From assembly GCF_037076465.1 (NCBI RefSeq), contig NZ_AP028908.1, forward strand, positions 4,464,001 through 4,528,000: a stretch of 64,000 bases of DNA, written 5' to 3'. Under the pieces are notes generated by a model. The model was not told where the DNA came from. It saw only the letters and a program-made list of their open reading frames with translations, and searched no databases. Shown here one piece after another: positions 56,359-64,000 of the stretch; positions within the stretch are counted from its first letter, which is position 1, and the number at the start of each line of letters is the position of its first letter. A program made the position numbers and the translations under genes. This stretch comes from Pectobacterium araliae (lineage in GTDB: Bacteria > Pseudomonadota > Gammaproteobacteria > Enterobacterales > Enterobacteriaceae).

Positions 56359-59087
56359 TGGACACACTGTGCTGGCAGCGACTAGGCATTGAACCGACTC
56401 AGGATCTGGATGTTATCCGCCAAGCTTATCGTCAAAAAGTGCCGCAGTTTCACCCGGAAATCGATCCCGAGGGCTTTAAACAACTGCGCGAGGCGTACGA
56501 TACCGCCTGTAAGCTGGCGAAAAATCCCGTACTGTTGGATGAAGAAGAGCAGACCCCTGCCGAATCACAAAATGCCTCCTCGGCAACCGAGAGTGACTCC
56601 ACCGAGCAGGCCGATCCCCAGATAGAAGTGCTGGTTAACACGTTTGAGTTGCTGTTAAACAATCCAGAAGAGCGCTTCGTTCCACTGTATTGGGAACGCT
56701 ACATTCAGTTGTTGAATCAGCAGGCTTTTGAGGTGATCGATCGCATTCGCTGGCTGCTGCTTCAGCGACTGATGCGCGAGTCTTGCATCTCAATCCTCTG
56801 TGTTCGCGTGCTGGCCGAACGCCTGCGCTGGCAGCAGCGGCAAGGGGAGCTGTCCGGCGACGGGGTGGAAGATGTCCGCCACTTCCTCGACTCGCTCGGC
56901 TATGAGGATCTGTTTGATTTTTCCCTGCTATCGCACCTAAACCTGCCCGCACAGTTGGAAACCATCTTCTATTTTCAACAGGCGAATGGGACGTACTGGA
57001 ATCGACCCGCATTGATGTTGAGTACGTTGCTGCGCACCCCGACCGCGATTTATTGGCCTGACAGCCCAGTGCTGATGCAAAAGCTCGCGCGCTGGCACAG
57101 CCACGCCGGTGTGCCCAACGCCATTCTGCGCGATTACTGTCTGCAACAGTTGGATGCGACCCCGAACGACGCGGAATGGCTCGAACTCAGCGCCAGCCTC
57201 TGTTCGCTTACCAGAGAGAACGAGCAGGCCTTCACGCTGTGGCTGACGCTTTATCAACAAACCCATCATGCGCAGGCGGAACAATGGCTTATCGACTGGT
57301 GTAAACAGCACCAGCCGAATGCCCTTCCCTTACTGATTCAGTCGTTCAACGCGACGCCAGCGCCAGATCTGACAGGGTTAGCGCTGGACGATCCACGCCA
57401 GCAGTTCTTCATTTCGCAGCACAACACGCAAATGATGATTCGCTGGGGAGAAGCGCTGAAACTGCCGCTGTCGCCCATGGCAGCAATCTACGCTCGTTGG
57501 AAGCTGGGAAAACAGGAGCTGAAGGACATCTATCAGCACCTGTTGCTACACAGCGGGGACGCAATACAGGATCGCCTGTATTGGCATGCCAGCATGTTAA
57601 CCGTGGGGAATGAGCGCCTGTTGCAGGATATTCTGGCGCAGCCGTTGCCCGAGGAACCGCTGTATGCGTTGATCTTACAGGGATTGCAGTTTCAGGCGGC
57701 ACAGCGCTTATCCTGGCTAGACACCTCCGGTGCGATTCACGCCTTCACGGAATGGCTGTATTCGCCGTCAGAAGATGCGTTGCCCAACGTGTTCACTAAC
57801 CAGAAATCGTCCGCCTGGCTACAAGCGAAAACCTGGCTGCGACAATGGCGTCCGCTGTCGCTAAATCAGCTTAATAAGCTGTATAGCAGCGGCATACACA
57901 CGGAAGAAATCGATCCGATCAATGATTGTCTGGTCGAGCTGTCTGCACGCTACCAGTGCGATGTGTCTCTGGTGCCGCAAGGAGTGGAGAAACCGCAGGA
58001 TCTCAGCGCTAAAGCGGAACTGAGACAGGCTATTCTGATCGCATTAATGATGACCGATCCAGAATCTTGCCTAGGTTTACCGCGTCAGTCAGTGCTGCCC
58101 GAGCTGGCCTTAACCCACCCTGCGCATTCACTCTCTCGGCTTTTTCGCAAGGCAGAATGCCGTGATGGCGATGCGATTACGCCGTTGAAAAAACAGCTCG
58201 ATCTCACCGATCCTTTGCACTATCACTGCTGGATGAACTTCCCCGTCGCTATCGAGGAATATCTCAGTAGTGGGGAGATTTACAGCGAGTCCGCGGCCAG
58301 CCATTTTTATCTTACCGATAAGCACTGGCAGGCGGAGCTGGCGAAATCCCCCATCATCTACCAGATCTTTTTTCACGCGTTTTATGCCCTTATGGGAGAG
58401 GAAGGACAGGCCGAGAAACACCTTGAGCAGCTTGCAACTATTCCCGTAGAAACGGAGCAGGAAGAGGCGATCCGTACCGCCTTTACCGAAGGGTCGGACG
58501 AACTGGAGAAACAGCTAAAACAGCTCTCCGACGACAAACGGGTCACGCTCATCGGCAAGCTGATTCAGAGCAGTGCGAAGGATGACACGTCCTTATTCGA
58601 TAACAGCGATCAGGAATTTCTAACCGAGCATCTGTCCTATCCGCACGAAGACGTTACGCTGAGATTGGTGTCGAAAGTGCTGTTGCAATGTGCCGATCGG
58701 CGCGAACGTCAGTTCCAGGCATCACAGGCTAAAAAGAGCTATTGGTGGCAACTTTGGCGCACGAACGCTCGCATCGGCCGTCTCGGTTTTCTGATGCAGG
58801 CCGGGTTGGGAAGCTATTTTCTCTATCGCGCAAGTGACTGGATCGGGTCGCCACCGGCATCTATTGAAGGGCTACTGATGGTGATCATCGTGCTCAATCT
58901 GCTGAGTGCAACGCGTCGACGCTATAACGATATCGGTTCCAGTACGCCGTGGGTGATGAGTTTCCTCACCCTACTCATACCGCTATTTCTGCTGCTCCCC
59001 TTGCTGACGCCGAGCCTTAACCGCTGGAACCAATTCGGGCCGCCGCCGACCGGCAAGAAAACCGAAACGGACACCATGCCTACCTGA
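56358..59087 (+). CDS. Large DjlB/DjlC-like J-domain protein with membrane C-terminus
   Basis: 909 aa. The N-terminal ~60 residues form a J-like domain (LCWQRLGIEPTQDLDVIRQAYRQKVPQFHPEIDPEGFKQLREAYDTA) where the HPD motif is HPE. Residues ~95-770 are a long helical region without recognised domain (TPR-like helix-turn character). The C-terminal ~130 residues hold three TM segments and ATRRRYNDIGSSTPWVMSFL, as in DUF805. Likely partner is HscC, whose gene converges 44 bp away. In E. coli DjlC stimulates HscC. Translation is coupled to the DUF1266 gene. Confidence 0.85.
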   Translation: MDTLCWQRLGIEPTQDLDVIRQAYRQKVPQFHPEIDPEGFKQLREAYDTACKLAKNPVLLDEEEQTPAESQNASSATESDSTEQADPQIEVLVNTFELLLNNPEERFVPLYWERYIQLLNQQAFEVIDRIRWLLLQRLMRESCISILCVRVLAERLRWQQRQGELSGDGVEDVRHFLDSLGYEDLFDFSLLSHLNLPAQLETIFYFQQANGTYWNRPALMLSTLLRTPTAIYWPDSPVLMQKLARWHSHAGVPNAILRDYCLQQLDATPNDAEWLELSASLCSLTRENEQAFTLWLTLYQQTHHAQAEQWLIDWCKQHQPNALPLLIQSFNATPAPDLTGLALDDPRQQFFISQHNTQMMIRWGEALKLPLSPMAAIYARWKLGKQELKDIYQHLLLHSGDAIQDRLYWHASMLTVGNERLLQDILAQPLPEEPLYALILQGLQFQAAQRLSWLDTSGAIHAFTEWLYSPSEDALPNVFTNQKSSAWLQAKTWLRQWRPLSLNQLNKLYSSGIHTEEIDPINDCLVELSARYQCDVSLVPQGVEKPQDLSAKAELRQAILIALMMTDPESCLGLPRQSVLPELALTHPAHSLSRLFRKAECRDGDAITPLKKQLDLTDPLHYHCWMNFPVAIEEYLSSGEIYSESAASHFYLTDKHWQAELAKSPIIYQIFFHAFYALMGEEGQAEKHLEQLATIPVETEQEEAIRTAFTEGSDELEKQLKQLSDDKRVTLIGKLIQSSAKDDTSLFDNSDQEFLTEHLSYPHEDVTLRLVSKVLLQCADRRERQFQASQAKKSYWWQLWRTNARIGRLGFLMQAGLGSYFLYRASDWIGSPPASIEGLLMVIIVLNLLSATRRRYNDIGSSTPWVMSFLTLLIPLFLLLPLLTPSLNRWNQFGPPPTGKKTETDTMPT

Positions 59088-59099
59088 CGGCAGCGAATC

Positions 59100-59126
59100 G
59101 GGCGGCACTGCAATTGCACGCCGCCC
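59100..59126. terminator. GC-rich hairpin between the J-like gene and hscC
   Basis: GGGCGGC (59100-59106) pairs with GCCGCCC (59120-59126); a TGCAATTGCA palindrome fills the loop. It sits in the 44-bp gap between convergent genes. No T-tract. Confidence 0.5.
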
Positions 59127-59131
59127 AAACA

Positions 59132-60823
59132 TCACCGAGATGCCTCATCCAGATACCGCTCAATACGCTGCCGCGCTTCGTCAATTGCCGGTGCATCTTG
59201 CCCTGCCAGCGCCTGTTCAAAATCCCGTAGCCAGAAACCGATCTGCTCCCGTTCTTCCAAACGCGTCTGCGCCCAGGCTTTTTCCAGCCGCGCCAGCAGG
59301 TTGCGGTTCATCAGATTGTCTCTGGGGTGAATTTTCAGCGCTTGCAGTTTCTGATGGCTTTTCTGCTGTTGATCGGCGCTCAGTCCCGTCGGGCTGCGAT
59401 CGATCACTTTCGTAAAATTATCGCCGCTGTCCGGTAGGTTGACATCCACTTCCAGCAGCCCGTTGATGTCATAGCTGAAACGCACCTCAATGGATTGCTT
59501 ATACGATTTCGCTTTTATCGGCATGGTGAATTCATCGATAAATACGTTGTTATCAACGTAAGGGCTTTCCCCCTGATAGATCGCGATGCAGATGTTATCC
59601 TGCCCAGGTGAACCCGTGGAAAACGTCTCGACCCGCGAGGTCGGCACCACCGTATTGCGCTCCAATATCGGGGAAAACAGGCCGTTTTGCTTATCGTTGG
59701 CGGTCTTAATCCCGAGGGTGTACGGGCAAACGTCCGTCAGAATCACTTCTTCGATATCCTGCTCACGTAACCGACAGGCGGCCTGCACCGCCGCACCCTT
59801 GGCAACAACGGTATCCGCATCCAGATGCTGATACGGTAATTTGCCAAACAGCCTGACCACCAACTTCTGGATAATCGACATCTTTGATGCTCCGCCGACC
59901 AGTACCACGTGGTCTAACTGTTCCGGTTTCAGGCGAGCATCGTGCAGCGCTTGTTCTATCGGCGCGCGAATGCGGTTCATCAACGGCAGCCAGGCCGCTT
60001 CGATTTCTTCATTATCCAGCACGATGCGCCAGTCTTCTTCGCGCCAGTGCCATACCAGTTCATTCGATTGAGAAGGAAAACCGGGCTGACATTTCAGCGT
60101 TTCGGCATGGCTGTAGAGGCGCGCCAGATCCGTCGCGGGAATCGCTGTATCCTCAAGCTTCCACGCTTTCAGACAAGTTTTCACCATCGCCTGCGTGAAA
60201 TCCTCTCCCCCCAGATAGTTGTCGCCTGCCGAGCTATGCACTTCGATCAGCGGAAACGCATATTCCAACACGCTGACGTCAAAAGTGCCGCCGCCTAAAT
60301 CAAAGACCAGCGTACGCCCCAGCTCCTGTGTGTGTAAGCCGTAGGCCATCGAGGCTGCGGTGGGTTCATTGATTAAGCGAACCGCATTCAACTCAGCCAG
60401 TTCCGCTGCAAAACGCGTCTGCTTACGCTGTTCATCGCTGAAATAGGCTGGCACGGAGATCACCACGTCCTTGATGGAGTGCCCAAGGTAACTTTCCGCA
60501 TCGGCTTTGAGTGATTTCAACACCATGGCCGACAGTTCAGCGGGAGAGAACGTTTTATCCCCGAGCCTGAAGGTTTTCTTGCTCCCCATGTAGCGCTTAA
60601 ACAGCGACGCCGACACCTGCGGATGCGTCGTCAAACGAGATATCGCGGGTTTACCAACCAGAATACTGCCGTCTTCATCAATACTGATGGCGGAGGGAGT
60701 GAAGTTGTCATTCAGCGCATTCGGTATCAGGCGTGCCTCGCCATTTTGCCAAACGCTAATCAGGCTGTTCGTCGTGCCCAGATCGATACCAATCGCCAGA
60801 GAAGCGTCTTGCGGGTGCGTCAT
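59132..60823 (-). CDS. hscC: Hsp70-family chaperone HscC (Hsc62)
   Basis: 563 aa, Hsp70. ATPase domain motifs: AIGIDLGTTNSLISVW (phosphate 1), VPAYFSDEQRKQTRFAAELAELNAVRLINEPTAASMAYG, VFDLGGGTFDVSVLEY (phosphate 2) and VVLVGGASKMSIIQKLV. The C-terminal substrate-binding region is short, as in HscC (556 aa in E. coli), which is regulated by DjlC. A longer frame starts at 60874, but MTHPQDASLAIGIDLG at 60823 fits the family. Confidence 0.94.
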   Translation of the reverse strand: MTHPQDASLAIGIDLGTTNSLISVWQNGEARLIPNALNDNFTPSAISIDEDGSILVGKPAISRLTTHPQVSASLFKRYMGSKKTFRLGDKTFSPAELSAMVLKSLKADAESYLGHSIKDVVISVPAYFSDEQRKQTRFAAELAELNAVRLINEPTAASMAYGLHTQELGRTLVFDLGGGTFDVSVLEYAFPLIEVHSSAGDNYLGGEDFTQAMVKTCLKAWKLEDTAIPATDLARLYSHAETLKCQPGFPSQSNELVWHWREEDWRIVLDNEEIEAAWLPLMNRIRAPIEQALHDARLKPEQLDHVVLVGGASKMSIIQKLVVRLFGKLPYQHLDADTVVAKGAAVQAACRLREQDIEEVILTDVCPYTLGIKTANDKQNGLFSPILERNTVVPTSRVETFSTGSPGQDNICIAIYQGESPYVDNNVFIDEFTMPIKAKSYKQSIEVRFSYDINGLLEVDVNLPDSGDNFTKVIDRSPTGLSADQQQKSHQKLQALKIHPRDNLMNRNLLARLEKAWAQTRLEEREQIGFWLRDFEQALAGQDAPAIDEARQRIERYLDEASR

Positions 60824-61040
60824 GCTGTTATTCCTTATTAACCATTCCGTACTATCTATTCTCCGAGTGCCCATCAGGCGCAGATCAATAGCCCGTTCGG
60901 CGAGCAGGGCAATAGTATATACATCTTGCTCAGGAAAAGACCGCGCACGACGGATTCAGGAATATTTTTCAACAGATCTGGTGAGTGATAAACAAGCGTT
61001 ATATTATTTACTATATAGCGATCATTTACGGAGCATTATC

Positions 61041-61334
61041 ATGGGAAACCATTTTGAGCGGGGCGTCCTCGCGGGGTTGAGATCCGCCAATCCAAAATCT
61101 ACCAACGACATTAATCCCTACTGCTACGACTATCGGCGCGGCTATATCTGTGGCTATGCTCACAATCTGGCGGAAACCAAAGGCGACCGCCAGCAGGCGG
61201 CCTTCGAGGCAGGATTGTTGTCACGCCGCTACGGGCTGGAGCGGGAGCGAGTCGCGGAGTTCTTTACCGAACAAGGCAACCCTTACGCGATTCGGTTTTT
61301 TTATGCGGGCTATGACGCGCAAACGCCGCGTTAG
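61041..61334 (+). CDS. yghW: DUF2623 protein YghW-like
   Basis: 97 aa, resembling E. coli YghW: MGNHFERGVLAGLRS, YCYDYRRGYICGYAHNLAETKGDRQQAAFEAGLLSRRYGLERERV, NPYAIRFFYAGYDAQ. Function unknown. A longer frame runs upstream from 60687 into hscC, but GGAG with good spacing precedes the ATG at 61041 and homology starts there. Convergent with the tonB-like gene (10-bp gap). Confidence 0.88.
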   Translation: MGNHFERGVLAGLRSANPKSTNDINPYCYDYRRGYICGYAHNLAETKGDRQQAAFEAGLLSRRYGLERERVAEFFTEQGNPYAIRFFYAGYDAQTPR

Positions 61335-61344
61335 TGGATACCCG

Positions 61345-62166
61345 CTAGCGGCGCACTTCCCGTAAATCGAAGCTAATGGGGATCGTGATGGTGAGCTGCG
61401 CGTTATCCCCAATCACCTCTGCTGGTGGAGCCGGAAGCGGCTGCGCACGCTGCGGCAAAGCGACAGACTCCTTATCCAGCGGCACCTCACCACTGCTGCT
61501 GGCTAACGAGACGGCCAACACATTTCCGGTTCGATCCAACGTCACGCGAATCTGGGCGACACCCTGCAATCGCTGCCGCACCGCCTGCGCCGGATAACGT
61601 TTATAGCGGCTCAGGTGCGCCAGCAGTTGGCTGCTCCAGTCCGCAACCCCTTTGCGCATCTGCGCGGCATCGCTGTTATATGGCGCAGCGACTTGCTGGC
61701 TGCTGCCCGGCAGCGGCGCGCTGGTGACGGGGGCGGGCGGTTTTTCCGATGGCGCCACTTCTTCCTGTGGCGTCGTCTCCTGCACCGGTTTTTCCATTTT
61801 TTTCTGCACTTTTTTCTGCGGCTGCGGCTTTTCCTTTTGCGCTGCCGCCATCACTGGATTCGGCGCGGGCGCAAGCAACGGCACGTCCTGCGTCATTTCT
61901 TCCGGTTGAGCCGCCGCTTCTTGCGGTGTGGACAGCGTCTGCTGCGGGCCAACAGGCGCATCCTGAGGACTAGGCGTCGATTGCACGCTATCCGCCACCA
62001 TTAACATCATGGCGGGCGGCGGCGCTTCAATGGAGGAATCAAGCGCATGGTAGCTAACCCAGACAATCAGCCCTGCGTGTAGCGCCAATGCCAGCAGCCA
62101 GCCGCTCCCCCAACGAACCGTCGTTGCGGGCTGAACCGTATTGTATTTCAGCGTCTGTGCAGCCAT
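61345..62166 (-). CDS. TonB-like energy transducer
   Basis: 273 aa. Short cytoplasmic N-terminus, one TM (~20-40, GSGWLLALALHAGLIVWVSYHAL, with the TonB His), a Pro/Gln/Lys-rich periplasmic spacer (~45-175, QKEKPQPQKKVQKKMEKPVQE), and a C-terminal TonB domain with the RYPAQAVRQRLQGVAQIRVTLDRTGNVLAVSLASSSGEVPLDKESV pattern. Met at 62187 is the alternative start. It differs from housekeeping TonB and lies 203 bp after fecR in the same direction, suggesting dedication to one receptor, as HasB for HasR. Confidence 0.85.
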   Translation of the reverse strand: MAAQTLKYNTVQPATTVRWGSGWLLALALHAGLIVWVSYHALDSSIEAPPPAMMLMVADSVQSTPSPQDAPVGPQQTLSTPQEAAAQPEEMTQDVPLLAPAPNPVMAAAQKEKPQPQKKVQKKMEKPVQETTPQEEVAPSEKPPAPVTSAPLPGSSQQVAAPYNSDAAQMRKGVADWSSQLLAHLSRYKRYPAQAVRQRLQGVAQIRVTLDRTGNVLAVSLASSSGEVPLDKESVALPQRAQPLPAPPAEVIGDNAQLTITIPISFDLREVRR

Positions 62167-62369
62167 TAGCCTACCGCCCCTCGCCATGGAGACAGGGGCA
62201 TAATTCCCAATGAATGGGGTTCCGAGGAGATCATCATGCGTTCTTCATCACATCGTTAGGTATAAAACAATCAACCGAGATAATAGTAGGTCGTTCAGCT
62301 ACGGGGATCGGGCAGAAAAAAAGTGAAAACAGCATAAAAAGTAATGTTATTGAATTTTGACAGGATATT

Positions 62370-63359
62370 TTATCGCGCAGCAATCTGAACCCAGTAGCGA
62401 GAGAAATAACGTACCTGTACAGGAAGCGCTTCCACCAGCGCGGCTAAAATATTGTCGGTATCCGACAGCGGGAAGACGCCAGAAAACCGCAGGCTCTCAA
62501 CCTCTGGCTGACAGCGAATCACGCCGCTGCGATAGCGGCTTAGTTCATCAACAAAATCCACCAGACGCTGATTATCCGCCAGCAGTTGTCCTTTCACCCA
62601 GGCAGGCTCAGCCTTCGCCGTCGCTATCTGCCCGCAGCGCTGCGTGGTGAACGTCACCATCTGCCCGCTTTTTATCACTTGTCCATTCAGCCCGTTCTGC
62701 CGCGGATGAAGCCTTACCGCACCGTCATACACCGCCACTCGCGTGTGTTCATCCTGCACTCGCAGGCTGAAGCGCGTACCCAGCGCCTGTACTTTTCCCT
62801 GCGCCGTCGTCACAACGAAAGGACGCGGATACAACGCGGTCTTCTCCGCCTGACCGGTTTCGATCATAACTTCACCACGAATCAGTGTGATCTGGCGTAG
62901 ATCGTCACCGTAGGCCACATTCAGCGCCGTCTGCGTATTCAGCAGCAGCGTTGTGCCATCATCCAATACCGCATGGCGCTGTTCGCCCACCTGCGTCTGG
63001 TAATCCGCCGTCAACGACTGCCACAGGTCGGTGCGCGATCCGGCCACGCCAGCGCCCCCGGTCAGGCAGAGTATCGCCAGCGCTTTGAGTACGCTGCGGC
63101 GCTGCATACCGTTAAGCGTCGACAGGCTTTGGTGTGCTGCCCGCGCGTTAAGCTGACCCAGATTGGCACACACGGATTCAATATGCTGCCACGCCTGTTC
63201 GTTATCCGGCGAGGCTTCCCGCCAACGCTGCCACTCGCGACGATCCTGTTCCGTAACACTGTCCGACATCAGTTGCGTCAACCACGCCACCGCTTCACGC
63301 GCGCAGTCTGGCTGAATCGGCTGACCCTGCCCGTCACGATAAAAAGTGCGATCGTTCAT
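62370..63359 (-). CDS. FecR-type anti-sigma / signal transducer
   Basis: 329 aa. N-terminal cytoplasmic sigma-binding segment with Trp residues (AREAVAWLTQLMSDSVTEQDRREWQRWREASPDNEQAWQHIE), TM near ~85-105 (VLKALAILCLTGGAGVAG), and a periplasmic FecR domain (RHAVLDDGTTLLLNTQTALNVAYGDDLRQITLIRGEVMIETG; PFVVTTAQGKVQALGTRFSLR) ending in a STN-interacting region. It overlaps fecI by 4 nt (ATGA), so the start is 63359. Confidence 0.92.
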   Translation of the reverse strand: MNDRTFYRDGQGQPIQPDCAREAVAWLTQLMSDSVTEQDRREWQRWREASPDNEQAWQHIESVCANLGQLNARAAHQSLSTLNGMQRRSVLKALAILCLTGGAGVAGSRTDLWQSLTADYQTQVGEQRHAVLDDGTTLLLNTQTALNVAYGDDLRQITLIRGEVMIETGQAEKTALYPRPFVVTTAQGKVQALGTRFSLRVQDEHTRVAVYDGAVRLHPRQNGLNGQVIKSGQMVTFTTQRCGQIATAKAEPAWVKGQLLADNQRLVDFVDELSRYRSGVIRCQPEVESLRFSGVFPLSDTDNILAALVEALPVQVRYFSRYWVQIAAR

Positions 63360-63868
63360 AGCGGTAGTGCAAAGAAACACTGGAGGTTGGCGCGTTGCAG
63401 ATACTGTTTCACCGAACTGCTGGAAACATGCAAGCGTTCGGCGATATCGCTGTAGCGCATGCCGTGGAGGTGCGCCAGCAGAAACGCTTCTCTGACCGGT
63501 GCTGGCAGGCCATCCAATGCGGCATCAAGCTGTTCAAGAATTTCGAGGGTAAGCAGACGCGTTTCTGGAGATGGCATACAGGCATCCGGCTGCGTGCTCA
63601 AGACATCCAGATAGGCATCTTCAATCTTTTTACGACGATAATGATTGGCGACCAAACGGCGGGCCACCGTAGCCAGAAACGGGCGCGGCTGGCGAATCGT
63701 GAGCAATTCCGGGTTCATCAACACGCTAAGGAACGTATCTTGTGCCAAGTCTTCCGCATGCTGGGCGCAGTCCAGTTTATGGCGCAGCCAGTTACACAGC
63801 CAGCGGTGGTGATCGAAATAGAGCTGTTGGGCAAAGTCATTAACGCTGGCCGTCGCTTTCCTCACCAT
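63356..63868 (-). CDS. FecI-type ECF sigma factor
   Basis: 170 aa. Sigma region 2 (QQLYFDHHRWLCNWLRHKLDCAQHAEDLAQDTFLSVLM) and region 4 helix-turn-helix (LPAPVREAFLLAHLHGMRYSDIAERLHVSSSSVKQYLQRANLQC), with no region 3, as in iron-starvation ECF sigma factors. It would direct transcription of a receptor gene when FecR senses a loaded receptor. A Fur box lies 33 bp upstream. Confidence 0.93.
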   Translation of the reverse strand: MVRKATASVNDFAQQLYFDHHRWLCNWLRHKLDCAQHAEDLAQDTFLSVLMNPELLTIRQPRPFLATVARRLVANHYRRKKIEDAYLDVLSTQPDACMPSPETRLLTLEILEQLDAALDGLPAPVREAFLLAHLHGMRYSDIAERLHVSSSSVKQYLQRANLQCFFALPL

Positions 63869-63900
63869 CGAACTTTACCCCAGAGCGCCATTTAAAAAAT

Positions 63901-63919
63901 AAGAATGATAATCGTTCTT
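63901..63919. promoter_or_regulatory. Fur box upstream of the fecI-like gene
   Basis: AAGAATGATAATCGTTCTT matches the Fur consensus at 14 of 19 positions and is nearly palindromic, as expected for iron repression of a fecI-type sigma gene. The remaining window to 64000 shows no start of another gene that I can support. Confidence 0.85.
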
Positions 63920-64000
63920 ATTTATGTTTTTTCCCTCTGACTGTCAAGTTCCTAAACGAAAATTATTCAAATTTGCTGAATTTGCATTACGCCCATGCAA

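Noticed and set aside
62236..62259. Seven-codon frame (MRSSSHR) with a good ribosome site on the plus strand
   Set aside because: Too short to support as a gene, and on the opposite strand in the gap between fecR and the tonB-like gene; likely chance.

Overview
The window is chromosomal DNA of an enterobacterium, most probably a soft-rot Pectobacterium. The housekeeping proteins (ArgG, XylA/B/F/G/H/R, MtlA/D/R, GlyS/GlyQ, Gor, SodA, Tag, RlmJ) read as close relatives of the E. coli proteins, and gene order follows the E. coli xyl-wecH and mtl-yibL-yiaF-glyS-tag-ghrB neighbourhoods with losses and insertions. The Pectobacterium assignment is an inference from this gene content (including the aerobactin cluster); no rRNA or other taxonomic marker is present. 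I saw no tRNA, rRNA, IS element, integrase or CRISPR array.

Layout. 1-700: 5' part of argG (minus). 1.1-10.1 kb: a DJ-1-like gene and the complete D-xylose regulon (xylR, xylHGF on minus; xylAB on plus) around a divergent promoter with a CRP-like site. 10.1-15.7 kb: wecH, a collapsed aldB pseudogene, fdhD, sodA behind a Fur box, and a chemoreceptor behind a near-consensus sigma-28 promoter. 15.7-21.3 kb: yibL, the mannitol operon mtlA-mtlD-mtlR with four CRP-like sites, and the lipoprotein gene yiaF. 21.65-24.65 kb: an AT-rich three-gene cassette (MotA/TolQ-type motor, MotB/OmpA-type stator, HNH nuclease) that looks like a type II Zorya anti-phage system inserted between yiaF and glyS. 24.7-31.0 kb: glyS, glyQ, a TauE/SafE permease, tag, yiaC, ghrB.

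31.3-40.7 kb: a catabolic or uptake operon with two near-identical substrate-binding proteins, two permeases, a double ATPase, a luciferase-like monooxygenase and a CMD/AhpD-like protein. The two binding-protein genes arose by tandem duplication, and the recombination joint (permease start fused to a ghrB fragment) is still readable. 40.7-42.6 kb: an AT-rich patch with a solitary beta-trefoil lectin gene, and a deletion scar that joins a cbrC-like tail to a 5'-truncated dsbG.

42.6-53 kb: an iron-uptake block with a siderophore-interacting reductase, iutA, iucDCBA and the iucE/shiF-like exporter under Fur-like boxes, making and taking up aerobactin. 53-61.3 kb: gor, rlmJ, a DUF1266 gene coupled to a large membrane J-like protein, the convergent Hsp70 gene hscC, and a yghW-like gene. 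61.3-64 kb: a TonB-like gene and a fecI/fecR-type sigma/anti-sigma pair behind a Fur box, with no receptor gene inside the window.

The main items for a second look are the Zorya-like cassette, the duplicated binding-protein locus with its covarying hairpins, the lectin island, and the HscC/J-protein/DUF1266 module.
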